Part shown: in pieces, positions 51,646 to 60,610 of the stretch
Numbering within the stretch: position 1 is the first letter of the stretch
Layout: each line of letters starts with the position of its first letter
Assembly: GCA_050633365.1 (NCBI GenBank)
Contig: JBOEGJ010000036.1
Span: 1-64,000 of the forward strand
From: Pseudomaricurvus sp050633365
Lineage (GTDB): Bacteria > Pseudomonadota > Gammaproteobacteria > Pseudomonadales > Cellvibrionaceae
Direction: 5' to 3'
Length of the DNA stretch: 64,000 nt
Program-made: the position numbers and the translations under genes
Notes under the pieces: generated by a model
The model's input: only the letters and a program-made list of their open reading frames with translations
Told to the model about the DNA's origin: nothing
The model's database searches: none

Positions 51646-53025
51646 ATGTTGGCTTGGATACGTACGGATAGAGAAACCTTAAGCATGTTGTTGGCGATTG
51701 CCTTGCCAATGATCGTGTCGCAAAGTACATACGCGGTAATGATATTTACCGATCGATATTTTATGTCGTTGATTGGGCCCACTCACGTCGCCGCCACCTT
51801 GGGTGGTGGTGTTGCGGCGCTGATGTGTGTATCGCTGTTTATGGGGCTTTTGTCTTACGGCAATGCACTTGTCGCCCAAGCTCTCGGTGCAAAACAATAT
51901 GGCCAATGCTCCAGGACAGTTACCCAAGGGGTCGTGTTGACGTTTTTGTCGCTCCCCATTCTGGCGTTGAGCGCTTGGGGCGTTTATTTGGGCTTTGATC
52001 AGTTGGGGCATGATCCGCAACAAACCGTGCTAGAAAAGAGCTATTTCAAAGTGCTGATTTTGGGCGCCGGATTTACCTTACTAAAAACTTGCCTAGCGTC
52101 GTATTTTGCTGGAATTGGTCGTACTTCAGTGGTGATGACTGCGGATCTTTTGGCTGTTTTACTTAACGTACCTCTATCCTACGGACTTATATTTGGTGTT
52201 TGGGGATTGCCTCAGCTCGACATCATGGGCGCGGCCTTAGGCACGGTGTTAAGTAATCTTTTCGCGCTTGCCGTGTTCGTGTGTTTTTATCTTGGGCCAA
52301 AAAACAGTCGTGTTTACGAGGTGGCGAAGTCTCTAAAACTGGAGATGCCTTTGCTAAAGCGTTACCTGACGTTTGGCTTTCCTTCGGGCTTGGAAATGTT
52401 TCTTAATATCGCAGCGTTCAATGCGTTTATTTTGCTTTTTCAGTCATACGGTGTAGTGCAGGGGGCGGCTGCAGCGATCGTTTTGAATTGGGATATTTTG
52501 TCGTTTGTTCCAATGGTCGGGTTGCACATTGCTGTGATTAGTTTGGTTGGGCGTTGTGTTGGTGCTGGAGACTATAAGCGACTCAATGCGGTCATTAGTT
52601 CTGGCTTTTTGTTGGGGCTGGTTTACTCCGGAATTTTAGCGTTGCTGTTTATTGTCTTTCGCGAGTCACTGGTGGATGTTTTTATCACTGACGCAACCGG
52701 TGATGAACAGATTCGTGAACTTGCGTCGTGGATGATGGTAGGCATGGCGAGCTATGTAATGGCCGACGCGGTGATTCTTATCTCTGGCGGCGTGCTGCGT
52801 GGCGCCGGAGATACCCGCTGGCTGATGACCGCCTCGGCGTTGGTGCACTGGGCCATGGTGGTAGTTGCCTACTTGGTAATTATGGAGTGGCAGCTGGGGC
52901 CAAAGGTAGCTTGGTTGGTGTTTGTTGGAATGATTCTCTCGCTGGCTTTGTGCTTTACCCTGCGTTTAGTCAGCCCAAGCTGGCGCCAAAATGCCGAGTC
53001 GAATACCGAATTGGTACGTGCTTGA
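51646..53025 (+). CDS. MATE-family multidrug efflux transporter
   Basis: The 459-residue, 12-helix antiporter has the MATE duplication and motifs: IALPMIVSQSTYAVMIFTDRYFMS in the first helix pair, ALVAQALGAKQYG, PLSYGLIFG, LTFGFPSGLEMFLN at the start of the second half, SLVGRCVGAGDYKR and GVLRGAGDTRW. It exports cationic drugs or metabolites against Na+ or H+. AGGGAG lies 8 bases before the ATG. Its expression appears gated by the leader-peptide attenuator upstream. A perfect 13-bp hairpin follows. Confidence 0.94.
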   Translation: MLAWIRTDRETLSMLLAIALPMIVSQSTYAVMIFTDRYFMSLIGPTHVAATLGGGVAALMCVSLFMGLLSYGNALVAQALGAKQYGQCSRTVTQGVVLTFLSLPILALSAWGVYLGFDQLGHDPQQTVLEKSYFKVLILGAGFTLLKTCLASYFAGIGRTSVVMTADLLAVLLNVPLSYGLIFGVWGLPQLDIMGAALGTVLSNLFALAVFVCFYLGPKNSRVYEVAKSLKLEMPLLKRYLTFGFPSGLEMFLNIAAFNAFILLFQSYGVVQGAAAAIVLNWDILSFVPMVGLHIAVISLVGRCVGAGDYKRLNAVISSGFLLGLVYSGILALLFIVFRESLVDVFITDATGDEQIRELASWMMVGMASYVMADAVILISGGVLRGAGDTRWLMTASALVHWAMVVVAYLVIMEWQLGPKVAWLVFVGMILSLALCFTLRLVSPSWRQNAESNTELVRA

Positions 53026-53050
53026 TCAGTTTATTTAGGCTATCTCGTGA

Positions 53051-53085
53051 CAGCCACGTTTACGGCGCCAGTGTAAACGTGGCTG
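53051..53085. terminator. Perfect 13-bp hairpin between convergent MATE and BamE-like genes
   Basis: CAGCCACGTTTAC at 53051-53063 pairs with GTAAACGTGGCTG at 53073-53085 around a 9-base loop. It has no T-run on either strand yet lies exactly between convergent stops. Confidence 0.55.
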
Positions 53086-53092
53086 CTCAGCT

Positions 53093-53413
53093 TTAGTCTG
53101 TTCGGCGATGCTTTGTAACGCTGTGAATGACAAGGTCACTTTCAAAATAGACGACGAAATCATTGTATTCCCAGCGAGTAATTGGTGGTTCGCCGCGCGG
53201 GGGGGATTGGGTTACCGGTGTTCCGAATAATGTTCTCACTGAATCCATTGTCATTCCCAGTGCGGGCTTATCAACATTTTGTGATTGGCCTTGCTGTCCC
53301 ACGGGTACTTTGATGGTTTCGCTATGCACTGCTGCGGGAATCAGGGCCAAGAGTATAACGGCGAAACCTAGTGTGAATCGATTGGGTGTTTTTTGTGTCT
53401 TAAGCTGGCTCAT
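53093..53413 (-). CDS. Small periplasmic BamE/SmpA-like protein, 106 aa
   Basis: The product has a signal peptide (LGFAVILLALIPAAVHSE) and a mature domain with KPALGMTMDSVRTLFGTPVTQ ... ITRWEYNDFVVYFESDLVIHSV. That is the two-helix, three-strand pattern of the BamE/SmpA/OmlA fold (GMT.. VR..FG.P .. W.Y..). It is not BamE itself because the lipobox is absent. The start codon lies 21 bases from the stop of the PilZ gene on the same strand, so the two form an operon. Confidence 0.68.
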   Translation of the reverse strand: MSQLKTQKTPNRFTLGFAVILLALIPAAVHSETIKVPVGQQGQSQNVDKPALGMTMDSVRTLFGTPVTQSPPRGEPPITRWEYNDFVVYFESDLVIHSVTKHRRTD

Positions 53414-53434
53414 AAATTTTTCCTTTTATTTGGC

Positions 53435-54022
53435 CTAGGTGGTCCGCCTGGCGGCCAACTGTGCCTGCATGATTTGCTTGCCAATCACTTCTTGTTTGGC
53501 CTCTGATAGCTGATGAAACTTGCAGGCGATGTGGTAGGTCTCCGTTGACTTATCGCTTGAGTTCTTTTTGGCGAGATCACAACGGATCACCGTAGCGAAG
53601 CAGGCAATGCTGCTGAAATCAGATAAGAAGCGTAGCTGGATGGCCAGGTGACTTCCTTTATAGAGAGGTTTCTCGGTGGTAAAAGCCAAACCGCCTTCAC
53701 TGAGGTTGACTTGAGTTGCCACCAGGTGCTCGTGACTTGAGTGTTCGGCCAGGTGCTGTTGAGCCACCAGATCCACCTTTTTACTAAGAATGGATAGATA
53801 ATCACTCAAGGGCCGACTCAATTCCGAAATGGCGCCGAGATAGGGCGCGGCTTCCTTATCGAGTCGCTTTAATTCTTGAAACAGAGTGAGCGACTGCAAA
53901 TTATCGGGAAACTGGGATTCTACCGAGGTGTGCTCTAAGGTGTAGCTGTCGATGGAGCGGTAATCCATCACAATATCGCTATTGATCCTAAAAAAACTGC
54001 GTTTTTCAGAGGGCTTACTCAT
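53435..54022 (-). CDS. PilZ-domain protein, 195 aa
   Basis: From ATG 54022 the protein starts MSKPSEKRSFFRI (RxxxR-type c-di-GMP motif), has a helical insert (~35-110), then TQVNLSEGGLAFTTEKPL (the N-x-S-x-x-G motif) and a beta-barrel end. It should bind c-di-GMP in the cytoplasm and control an unknown partner. A longer in-frame start at 54127 precedes the PilZ motif with unrelated residues and is less likely. It is divergent from lolC, 150 bases away. Confidence 0.82.
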   Translation of the reverse strand: MSKPSEKRSFFRINSDIVMDYRSIDSYTLEHTSVESQFPDNLQSLTLFQELKRLDKEAAPYLGAISELSRPLSDYLSILSKKVDLVAQQHLAEHSSHEHLVATQVNLSEGGLAFTTEKPLYKGSHLAIQLRFLSDFSSIACFATVIRCDLAKKNSSDKSTETYHIACKFHQLSEAKQEVIGKQIMQAQLAARRTT

Positions 54023-54172
54023 AGGCTTTGTTCGAATTCTGAGCTGTTTTTTGGAGTTTAACACTAACCGTGGAATCTGTCCGGCGGTGAACTCCCAGAT
54101 TTTACCGGGCAAGGTACCACCGGGCAAAGTTTAGCGCTTGTGATGGTCTAGCGGTTTAGGTTTAATGCCCTA

Positions 54173-55429
54173 ATGAAACTACCTATATCCCTCTTTATTG
54201 GTTTGCGTTATACCCGCGCCAAGCGAAGAAATCAGTTTATCTCATTTGTCAGTGGCTTTTCTTTGTTGGGAATGGCCCTTGGTACCTTATCTTTGATCGT
54301 TGTAATGTCGGTGATGAATGGTTTCGATCGAGAAATCAAACAGCGTCTGTTACAGGTAGTTCCCCATATTGAAGTCTACGGCGAGCAGACGTTAAGCGAT
54401 TGGTCTCAATTGCGCAGTGAACTTCGCCAGCAGCCTCAAGTTGAAGAGGTTGCACCTTATGTACAGGGCGATGTGATGGCGAGTTTTGAGCGAGGTGTTC
54501 AAGGCGTGCAAATGCGGGGGCTAAATCCTGCTGACATCAAGCTTATGTCCTCTTTGGATCAGCATCTACTGTTGGGCTCGGTAGATGATCTACGCGCGGG
54601 CCAGTACAACATTATTATTGGTCGACTATTGGCGCGTTATCTCGGTGTCGGATTGGGGGACAAGATCAACGTCACTTTGCCGCAACTAGCGGTTACCCCA
54701 ATGGGGATCTATCCGCGAGTCAAACGATTTACCGTAGTCGGCGTATTTGAGGTGGGCGCGCAAGTCGATCAGCAATTATCTGTGGTGCATTTAGCAGATG
54801 CCCAACGTTTATTTCGATTAGGTCAAGGCGTTACAGGGCTGGAGCTAAAAACCAGCGACATGTACTCGGTCGCTCCCATCACCGCGGCGATTGAAAAGCA
54901 GTTCAGCACTACAAGGCTCGACCAAACTCTCAAGGTAAGCGATTGGAGCCAGACTCAAGCGAGTTTGTTTTCGGCGGTGAAAATGGAAAAAACCGTGGTG
55001 TCGGTATTGCTGATGATCATTATCGCAGTTGCGGCCTTTAATATCGTCTCGAGCTTGGTGTTGATGGTGGCAGACAAAAAATTTGATATAGCGGTACTGA
55101 GAACCTTGGGCCTCAGTCGTGCGCAGGTTATGGCGGTTTTTGTGGTTCAAGGCTCTGCAATTGGTGCTCTAGGTGTGAGCGTTGGTGGCTTGGCGGGCTC
55201 GGCAATTGCGCAGCATGTGGGCTCGATTGTTTCGGGGCTAGAGTCATTAACCGGTTTGAGGGTGTTCGATCCCAATGTGTATTTTATTAGCCATATGCCG
55301 TCGGTGTTAATGGCGACTGATGTGATACTGGTGATATCGGTGGGGTTGCTCATGAGTGTATTGTCGACACTGTATCCAGCCTATCGGGCCTCTTGCGTAG
55401 AGCCGGCCGAGGCTCTGCGCTACGAGTAA
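54173..55429 (+). CDS. lolC: Lipoprotein-releasing ABC transporter permease LolC
   Basis: The 418-residue permease has the FtsX/LolC topology: one N-terminal helix (FISFVSGFSLLGMALGTLSLIVVMSVMNGFDREIKQRLL), a large periplasmic domain (~50-265) and three C-terminal helices (VSVLLMIIIAVAAFNIVSSLVLMV ... ALYPAYRASCVEPAEALRYE-like end). With LolD and LolE it extracts outer-membrane lipoproteins from the inner membrane for LolA. It is named LolC by position as the first gene of a lolCDE-ordered operon. The 55-base gap to lolD contains no terminator. Confidence 0.92.
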   Translation: MKLPISLFIGLRYTRAKRRNQFISFVSGFSLLGMALGTLSLIVVMSVMNGFDREIKQRLLQVVPHIEVYGEQTLSDWSQLRSELRQQPQVEEVAPYVQGDVMASFERGVQGVQMRGLNPADIKLMSSLDQHLLLGSVDDLRAGQYNIIIGRLLARYLGVGLGDKINVTLPQLAVTPMGIYPRVKRFTVVGVFEVGAQVDQQLSVVHLADAQRLFRLGQGVTGLELKTSDMYSVAPITAAIEKQFSTTRLDQTLKVSDWSQTQASLFSAVKMEKTVVSVLLMIIIAVAAFNIVSSLVLMVADKKFDIAVLRTLGLSRAQVMAVFVVQGSAIGALGVSVGGLAGSAIAQHVGSIVSGLESLTGLRVFDPNVYFISHMPSVLMATDVILVISVGLLMSVLSTLYPAYRASCVEPAEALRYE

Positions 55430-55484
55430 TACCCGCGGGTGATCGTTGCGGTCCCAAATAAAATTTGAATAAAGAGTAATTATT

Positions 55485-56198
55485 GTGAATGGAAGTGCAG
55501 ATAGGCAGGTGTCACTAGAGTGCAGCGGTCTAAAAAAACACTATGACGAAGGCCCAGCACTGGTTTCTGTGTTGAAAGGAGTCGACCTGCGTCTTCATGC
55601 CGGCGAGCGCTTGGCTATTATTGGTAGCTCTGGTTCGGGAAAGTCGACTCTACTCAACTTAATGGGGGGGTTAGATACGCCATCAGAGGGGACAGTATCG
55701 TTAATGGGGCAACCTTTTTCGACCTGTGGTGATAATCAGCGGGGGCGTCAAAGAAATCAATATCTCGGGTTTGTCTATCAGTTTCACCACCTGCTGGGTG
55801 AGTTTACCGCGCTAGAAAATGTTGCCATGCCACAACTCATCGCCGGGGTTTCGCGATCAAAAGCCCTGCATACAGCAACCGAATGGCTGCAGCGAGTAGG
55901 GCTCGCACATCGCCAGCAACATAAGCCTGGCGAGCTCTCCGGTGGTGAACGCCAACGTGTCGCCATCGCAAGAGCGCTGGTTAACGATCCGGCTTGTGTA
56001 TTGATGGATGAGCCAACCGGAAATCTAGATCAGCAAACGGCGAAATCTATTGAAGCCTTATTGAGCGAACTGAGCGAGATGTCGGCAACCAGCTTTATCA
56101 TTGTCACCCACGATGAACAGCTGGCCTATTCCATGGATAGAGTGATGCTACTTGAAGATGGCGCTTTGATCGAAAAAACCGCCAAAACAATCTCATGA
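55485..56198 (+). CDS. lolD: Lipoprotein-releasing ABC transporter ATPase LolD
   Basis: The 237-residue ATPase has Walker A GSSGSGKST, Q-loop FVYQFHHLLGEFTALENV, signature LSGGERQRVAIARAL, Walker B VLMDEPTGNLD and the switch His in IIVTHD. HHLL in the Q-loop region and EFTALENV are typical of LolD. GTG start. Its TGA overlaps the lolE ATG (ATGA), so the genes are coupled. Confidence 0.95.
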   Translation: MNGSADRQVSLECSGLKKHYDEGPALVSVLKGVDLRLHAGERLAIIGSSGSGKSTLLNLMGGLDTPSEGTVSLMGQPFSTCGDNQRGRQRNQYLGFVYQFHHLLGEFTALENVAMPQLIAGVSRSKALHTATEWLQRVGLAHRQQHKPGELSGGERQRVAIARALVNDPACVLMDEPTGNLDQQTAKSIEALLSELSEMSATSFIIVTHDEQLAYSMDRVMLLEDGALIEKTAKTIS

Positions 56199-57472
56199 GG
56201 TGGTTCAGTCTTTTTGTCGGTTTACGCTACGCCGGCGCCCGTCGCAGGGCTCAGCTGGTTTCGTTTATTTCGGGTATTTCCATTCTTGGTTTGATGGTTG
56301 GCGTTGGTTTGTTATTAACCGTGCTTTCGGTGATGAATGGATTTGAGAGAGAACTGAAGGAGAGAATTCTTGGCATTATGCCTCATGGGGCTATTTATCA
56401 TCGCTACGGCGTTGACGATTGGCCCAGCCTTAAGGATAGGCTAGAGGCAAACCCAGGCATTCAAGCCGCGGCGCCCTTCGTTGAGCTCCAAGCAATGTTG
56501 TCCGTGGGGCGAAAAGTCAAACCCGCTGGGCTTTACGGGATAGACGCCACCGCAGAATCTCAGGTGTCGGTGATTAACCAGTTTGTTGGTGAGGAGGTGT
56601 TTTCTCAACTGTCTGCGACGCAAGGCAATTCAAAGAGCTCCTCTGGTGACGATACAGGGCAAGTTATTCCCGGCATTATTTTGGGTAAAGGCCTTGCCGA
56701 AAGCTTATCGGTTGCCGTGGGCGGGCGTATCACGGTATTGGTTCCTAACGGGCAGGGGCGACAGGCATTACCAAAATATAAATCACTAAAGTTAGTAGGG
56801 GTTATCGAATCGGGTACCGAGCTAGATTATGCCTTGGCGTTGATTGATCTCGACACGGCGAGCTCCCTTTCGGACTTCTCTGGCCGGGTTTCTGGATTAC
56901 GAGTTAAGACGTTGGATTTGTTTGATGCACCGTCAATTATTCGTGATCAGGTGCGGGGGATGGAATACGGCTACTACGGCTCCGATTGGACAAGAACCCA
57001 TGGGAATTTATTTCACGCAGTTCAGATGTCGAAGAATTTGGTGGGATTGTTGCTGTTTTTGATCGTCGCCATTGCGGCTTTTAACGTGGTGTCTACGCTG
57101 GTGATGGTGGTTGTCGATAAGCAGTCAGACATAGCGATCCTAAAAACTCTTGGCGCCAGTCGCTCCGATATTATGGCGGTCTTTATGGTTCAGGGGTGTG
57201 TGATTGGAGCGTTAGGCACACTTCTCGGTGTCCTGCTCGGGGTGTTGGGGTCGTTGTTTGCACAGGATGCGGTGGCGATTATCGAGGGACTGTTTCAAGT
57301 GAGCTTTCTTGACGCCGAAATTTACCCGGTCAGCTATCTGCCTTCAGAAATCCAGTGGCCCGACTTTCTCTTGGTCTCAATTGTTTCGCTGTGTATGAGT
57401 TTGCTGGCAACGGTCTATCCTGCCTGGCGAGCAAGCCGAGTAGAACCGGCAGAAGCGCTGAGATACGAGTGA
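56195..57472 (+). CDS. lolE: Lipoprotein-releasing ABC transporter permease LolE
   Basis: The 425-residue paralogue of the first permease shares the N-terminal (FISGISILGLMVGVGLLLTVLSVMNGFERELKERIL) and C-terminal (LVGLLLFLIVAIAAFNVVSTLVMVVVDKQSDIAILKTLGAS ... YPAWRASRVEPAEALRYE) pattern. It is last in the operon. Residues ~140-150 carry a small Ser/Gly-rich insertion. A very stable hairpin follows at 57485. Confidence 0.92.
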   Translation: MRWFSLFVGLRYAGARRRAQLVSFISGISILGLMVGVGLLLTVLSVMNGFERELKERILGIMPHGAIYHRYGVDDWPSLKDRLEANPGIQAAAPFVELQAMLSVGRKVKPAGLYGIDATAESQVSVINQFVGEEVFSQLSATQGNSKSSSGDDTGQVIPGIILGKGLAESLSVAVGGRITVLVPNGQGRQALPKYKSLKLVGVIESGTELDYALALIDLDTASSLSDFSGRVSGLRVKTLDLFDAPSIIRDQVRGMEYGYYGSDWTRTHGNLFHAVQMSKNLVGLLLFLIVAIAAFNVVSTLVMVVVDKQSDIAILKTLGASRSDIMAVFMVQGCVIGALGTLLGVLLGVLGSLFAQDAVAIIEGLFQVSFLDAEIYPVSYLPSEIQWPDFLLVSIVSLCMSLLATVYPAWRASRVEPAEALRYE

Positions 57473-57484
57473 GGCTGAGTGTGA

Positions 57485-57510
57485 GCGACTGCCGCAATCG
57501 CGGCAGTCGC
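57485..57510 (+). terminator. Perfect 11-bp GC-rich hairpin after lolE
   Basis: GCGACTGCCGC at 57485-57495 pairs with GCGGCAGTCGC at 57500-57510 across an AATC tetraloop. It is followed by ACTGTTGAC, so no T-run. Confidence 0.55.
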
Positions 57511-57640
57511 ACTGTTGACACATTGTCTTTGCCATTCAGTCACTAGGTGATAGCGACATGATATATTGTGACCTACTTGATATGAATACTGCTTAATATC
57601 ACTATTACCTAATAGCGACTTAGCGAGGCGCTAGCTAAGC

Positions 57641-58357
57641 TCAAAGCTCGGCGTTGTGGTACACACGCTGAACGTCGTCAACGTCTTCAAGCATATCGAG
57701 AAACTTGTCCATCATTTCTAAAGCACCTTCCGCAATCGGAGTCATGGTTTTAGGAACGAATTGAATTTCCGACATTTCAAAGTCGATGTCGTCAATAGCA
57801 TCGCTCAAGGCGTGGCGAGCTTTGGCAAATTCCGTGTGTGGTGCAAACACGGTAATCATACCGTCTTCGTTTTCGATGTCTGAGACATCCACATCAGCTT
57901 CCATTAGAGCCTCGAGCACCACGTCTTCATCGTCGCCTTTAAATGCAAAGACAGCGGCGTGATCGAACATATGGCTGACTGAGCCTTGGGTGCCAATCTT
58001 GGTCTTGGTTTTGGTGAAGCACTGGCGAACATCACCGAAAGTGCGGTTGGGGTTGTCGGTCAAACATTCAATGATAACCATGCAGTTACCAGGGCCGTAA
58101 CCTTCATAGCGCGCGGTATCAAAATCTTCACCGCCGCCACCTTTGGCTTTATCAAGTGCCTTTTCGATGACATGGGCTGGGACTTGATCTTTTTTTGCTC
58201 GATCAATCATGCCGCGCAGGGTTAGGTTGCCATCGGGATCGACTCCACCTTTTTTGGCGCAAACGTAAATCTCACGGCCGTACTTACTGTAAACCTTTGA
58301 TTTTTGATCAGAGGTTTTCGCCATTGACTCTTTTCGGTTTTGATAGGCTCTGCCCAT
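57641..58357 (-). CDS. yeeN: YebC/PmpR-family protein, YeeN branch
   Basis: The 238-residue protein matches YebC-type regulators: KSKVYSKYGREIYVCAKKGG, VIEKALDKAKGGGGEDFDTARYEGYGPG, MVIIECLTDNPNRTFGDVR, GSVSHMFDHAAVF and the closing DDVQRVYHNAEL. The N-terminus MGRAYQNRK and divergence from true YebC fit the YeeN paralogue. YebC relatives bind DNA and also help ribosomes on difficult peptide sequences. It stands alone, without ruvABC, which normally accompany yebC. No good ribosome-binding site is visible. Confidence 0.9.
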   Translation of the reverse strand: MGRAYQNRKESMAKTSDQKSKVYSKYGREIYVCAKKGGVDPDGNLTLRGMIDRAKKDQVPAHVIEKALDKAKGGGGEDFDTARYEGYGPGNCMVIIECLTDNPNRTFGDVRQCFTKTKTKIGTQGSVSHMFDHAAVFAFKGDDEDVVLEALMEADVDVSDIENEDGMITVFAPHTEFAKARHALSDAIDDIDFEMSEIQFVPKTMTPIAEGALEMMDKFLDMLEDVDDVQRVYHNAEL

Positions 58358-58526
58358 GAAGATAATCCTACTGCTTGTATGTATGCGCGGATTTTAACGT
58401 CTAGCTCGCAACTATGGAACCTCTATGCTCGATTGTGTCCTTGGTGGAGGTCATCTACTAGGTGTGGATGATCTTGAGCTGTCGTATGAGCGAGGTTCTA
58501 CGAATTTTGGCGTCGGCTGATTGTCG

Positions 58527-59411
58527 TTAGGGTACAGGCTCCGCATCCAGGCTACTGAGGTAGTCCTGCCAGTGCTTTGATTGGCTCGTCTTGTATATCT
58601 CGGCGGAGAGCTCGTTGAACAGCGTCTTTTGTGAGAGTGGGAACATCCAGTGTCGAGTGAACCTATCATGGGGTCTTTCAAGCTCCCTGAAAGAGTAGTT
58701 TTGAAATAGGGTTCGCTTGAAATAAGTTACTGTGGGTTTACTGATGATGGTGACCTGCGCGCGACCATATTGCACCAATTTCAGGTTTTGTAGGTCAGAC
58801 GAGGTTTCAATAAGGGAGATATCACCCTGTCGTGCCAGCTCTGTTATGCCCTTGAAGTAATAGCCACGCGGCAAGGCGAAAGTGATGCCGATGAAGTCCT
58901 CAAGATTTTGGTGGCTCAATGTTGACCCGCTACTGAGAACGAAAACGTCGCGATCATTCATAAAAGCGGTGCTCCAGAGGTATTGGGTACGCTTTTTGTC
59001 CTGAAACCATATTGGATTGACGCCTATGACTGGGCCATTCAGTGCATTTTGTTGGAGTTGAAGTTGAAGTCTCTTTCTTGGCTGATGCTTGAGGGTCAGG
59101 CGGTATCGGTTTTGGCTGTTATTCAGAAGGCGGATGAATTCTGGATAGAAACCCTGCTGTGCAAAGGATAAATTGTCCGCTTTAGGCTGGGCGTCATAGT
59201 TTAGTGGCTCGCTAAAATACGGTGGTGTGTCGTGGTAGGTATAGACGTTTACGGCCAAAGGTTTTGGCGGTTGCGCAATTATTCCAATCGTTGACTCTTC
59301 GGCAGCCATGGCTGCCATGGACAGTATGATAGCCGCTGTGATTGTAGCTCTAGCGAGATGTTTTGCGAAAAAAGGAGGTGGGATCGCAAATTTCATGGGA
59401 TTTCGTGACAA
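58527..59411 (-). CDS. Periplasmic amino-acid-type solute-binding protein (SBP_bac_3-like), orphan
   Basis: The 294-residue product has a signal peptide (LARATITAAIILSMAAMAAEE) and the two-lobe pattern of family 3 binding proteins: VNVYTYHDTPPYFSE, GFYPEFIRLLNN, the PVIGVNPIWFQDKKR region, LEDFIGITFALPRGYYF and QYGRAQVTIISK. It may bind an amino acid or related ligand and lacks a transporter nearby, so it could be a sensor or a scavenger. The TTG at 59411 has an AAGGGA site; ATG 59396 is the alternative. It lies 17 bases after the membrane-protein gene, so the two are one operon. Confidence 0.78.
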   Translation of the reverse strand: MSRNPMKFAIPPPFFAKHLARATITAAIILSMAAMAAEESTIGIIAQPPKPLAVNVYTYHDTPPYFSEPLNYDAQPKADNLSFAQQGFYPEFIRLLNNSQNRYRLTLKHQPRKRLQLQLQQNALNGPVIGVNPIWFQDKKRTQYLWSTAFMNDRDVFVLSSGSTLSHQNLEDFIGITFALPRGYYFKGITELARQGDISLIETSSDLQNLKLVQYGRAQVTIISKPTVTYFKRTLFQNYSFRELERPHDRFTRHWMFPLSQKTLFNELSAEIYKTSQSKHWQDYLSSLDAEPVP

Positions 59412-59428
59412 TGTTTATCCCTTTCAGG

Positions 59429-60430
59429 TTACAGGAAAAGCATCTCGTACAGCTCATTGATCGCTCGTGAGCTATCGCTTCTCTGAGTGTAATACATTGC
59501 CGGAGCGGTTGCGTCACTGGTTTGTGCCAATCGGATTCCCCATAGAGGATCAATCTTTTGAGGCAGCATGGAATAGCGAATGTCGATAATCTGATTAGGG
59601 TTGTGTTTGTCGACGGCTATGTAACCCGCAGAGAACCACCGAAAGCGTTCAATATCCTTTGCTTGTTGAGACAGCGGGTCGAGCCAAGGTAAGTCTCTTT
59701 CAATATCGAGTTTTGGAATGCTATCACCGGCCCAATGTTTATTGCCCGTAAGCCCTGGGCGCACGGCGTCAACATGGTAATTATCCTCGGTTTCGTAGAC
59801 CACCTTCCAAACGATTAAGTTGGCGAAGCTCGGTTTTGCTTCGAGGTTTATTGGGGTATGACCACGCTCGGCCGCAATTGTCTCGCCTATATTCATGGCT
59901 CTTTGATGCTGAACCAGTCCGAGGGCTAAATAACTGGCTCCCCAAATAATACCAAGGGTAGCTGCACTTGCTTTGCCTTTGCGAGCGGCGTAAATCAAAA
60001 GACCGAGGATAGGCAGGGTAAATAGAGGGTCGATTACAGAGATGCCGTCCCAAGCCACCCGATAATTGGAAAACGGCCAGAGTAATTGGGTGCCGTAGCT
60101 GGTGAATGCGTCGAGCAGGCCATGGGTGGCATAGCCCAGCCAGCACCACTTGGCTAGTTCCCAAAAGCCGATATTCCAGCGTTTCCCGAGCAGGGGAAAG
60201 AGTGCCAGCGCGCATATCAGTCCGCCGATCGGCACGAACAATAGCGAGTGGGTAAAGTGGCGATGAAATTCCAGTGCCAGCAGTGGGTCACCAGAGGAGC
60301 GGATTAACACATCCAAATCCGGCGCCATTCCCGCCAGGGCTCCTATCATACAGGCCTTGCCGATCTTGTCTTTACTGGCAGTTGTTTGAGCAACAAGTGC
60401 GCCAACCACGCCTTGGGTTAAGGGGTCCAT
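59429..60430 (-). CDS. YdjM-like (DUF457) membrane-bound putative metal-dependent hydrolase
   Basis: The 333-residue protein begins MDPLTQGVVGALVAQ and has APDLDVLI, FHRHFTHSLLFVP, GYATHGLLDAFTSYGT and W-rich helices: the His/Asp-rich membrane motifs of the YdjM/DUF457 family, whose E. coli member is LexA-regulated. About five helices precede a soluble C-terminal domain (~200-333). Enzyme activity is predicted only from the His/Asp pattern. AGGA lies 9 bases before the ATG. No LexA box was recognised upstream. It is followed by the solute-binding gene. Confidence 0.85.
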   Translation of the reverse strand: MDPLTQGVVGALVAQTTASKDKIGKACMIGALAGMAPDLDVLIRSSGDPLLALEFHRHFTHSLLFVPIGGLICALALFPLLGKRWNIGFWELAKWCWLGYATHGLLDAFTSYGTQLLWPFSNYRVAWDGISVIDPLFTLPILGLLIYAARKGKASAATLGIIWGASYLALGLVQHQRAMNIGETIAAERGHTPINLEAKPSFANLIVWKVVYETEDNYHVDAVRPGLTGNKHWAGDSIPKLDIERDLPWLDPLSQQAKDIERFRWFSAGYIAVDKHNPNQIIDIRYSMLPQKIDPLWGIRLAQTSDATAPAMYYTQRSDSSRAINELYEMLFL

Positions 60431-60610
60431 ATGTAGATTCCTAGAGAGAGGAGGTGGTCGTTACTATGGGAGTGAGGTGGATGCGTTGCCTGATAGTTAA
60501 TCAAATACGCCGTTAAGCCGCAATCACACCGGCATTAAGAAATGTTGGTTGGGCGGCTAAGGGGGAAACGGTGAGATTACTGCCGGAGCATCTGCGATGC
60601 ACGCTCATTT

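Noticed and set aside
53093..53413. BamE itself
   Set aside because: There is a plain signal peptide without lipobox Cys, and the gene is not near fur or smpA-type neighbours; only the fold resemblance is kept.
55485..56198. MacB- or FtsE-type ATPase instead of LolD
   Set aside because: The two flanking FtsX-like permeases in lolC-lolD-lolE order and the HHLLGEFTALENV wording favour LolD.
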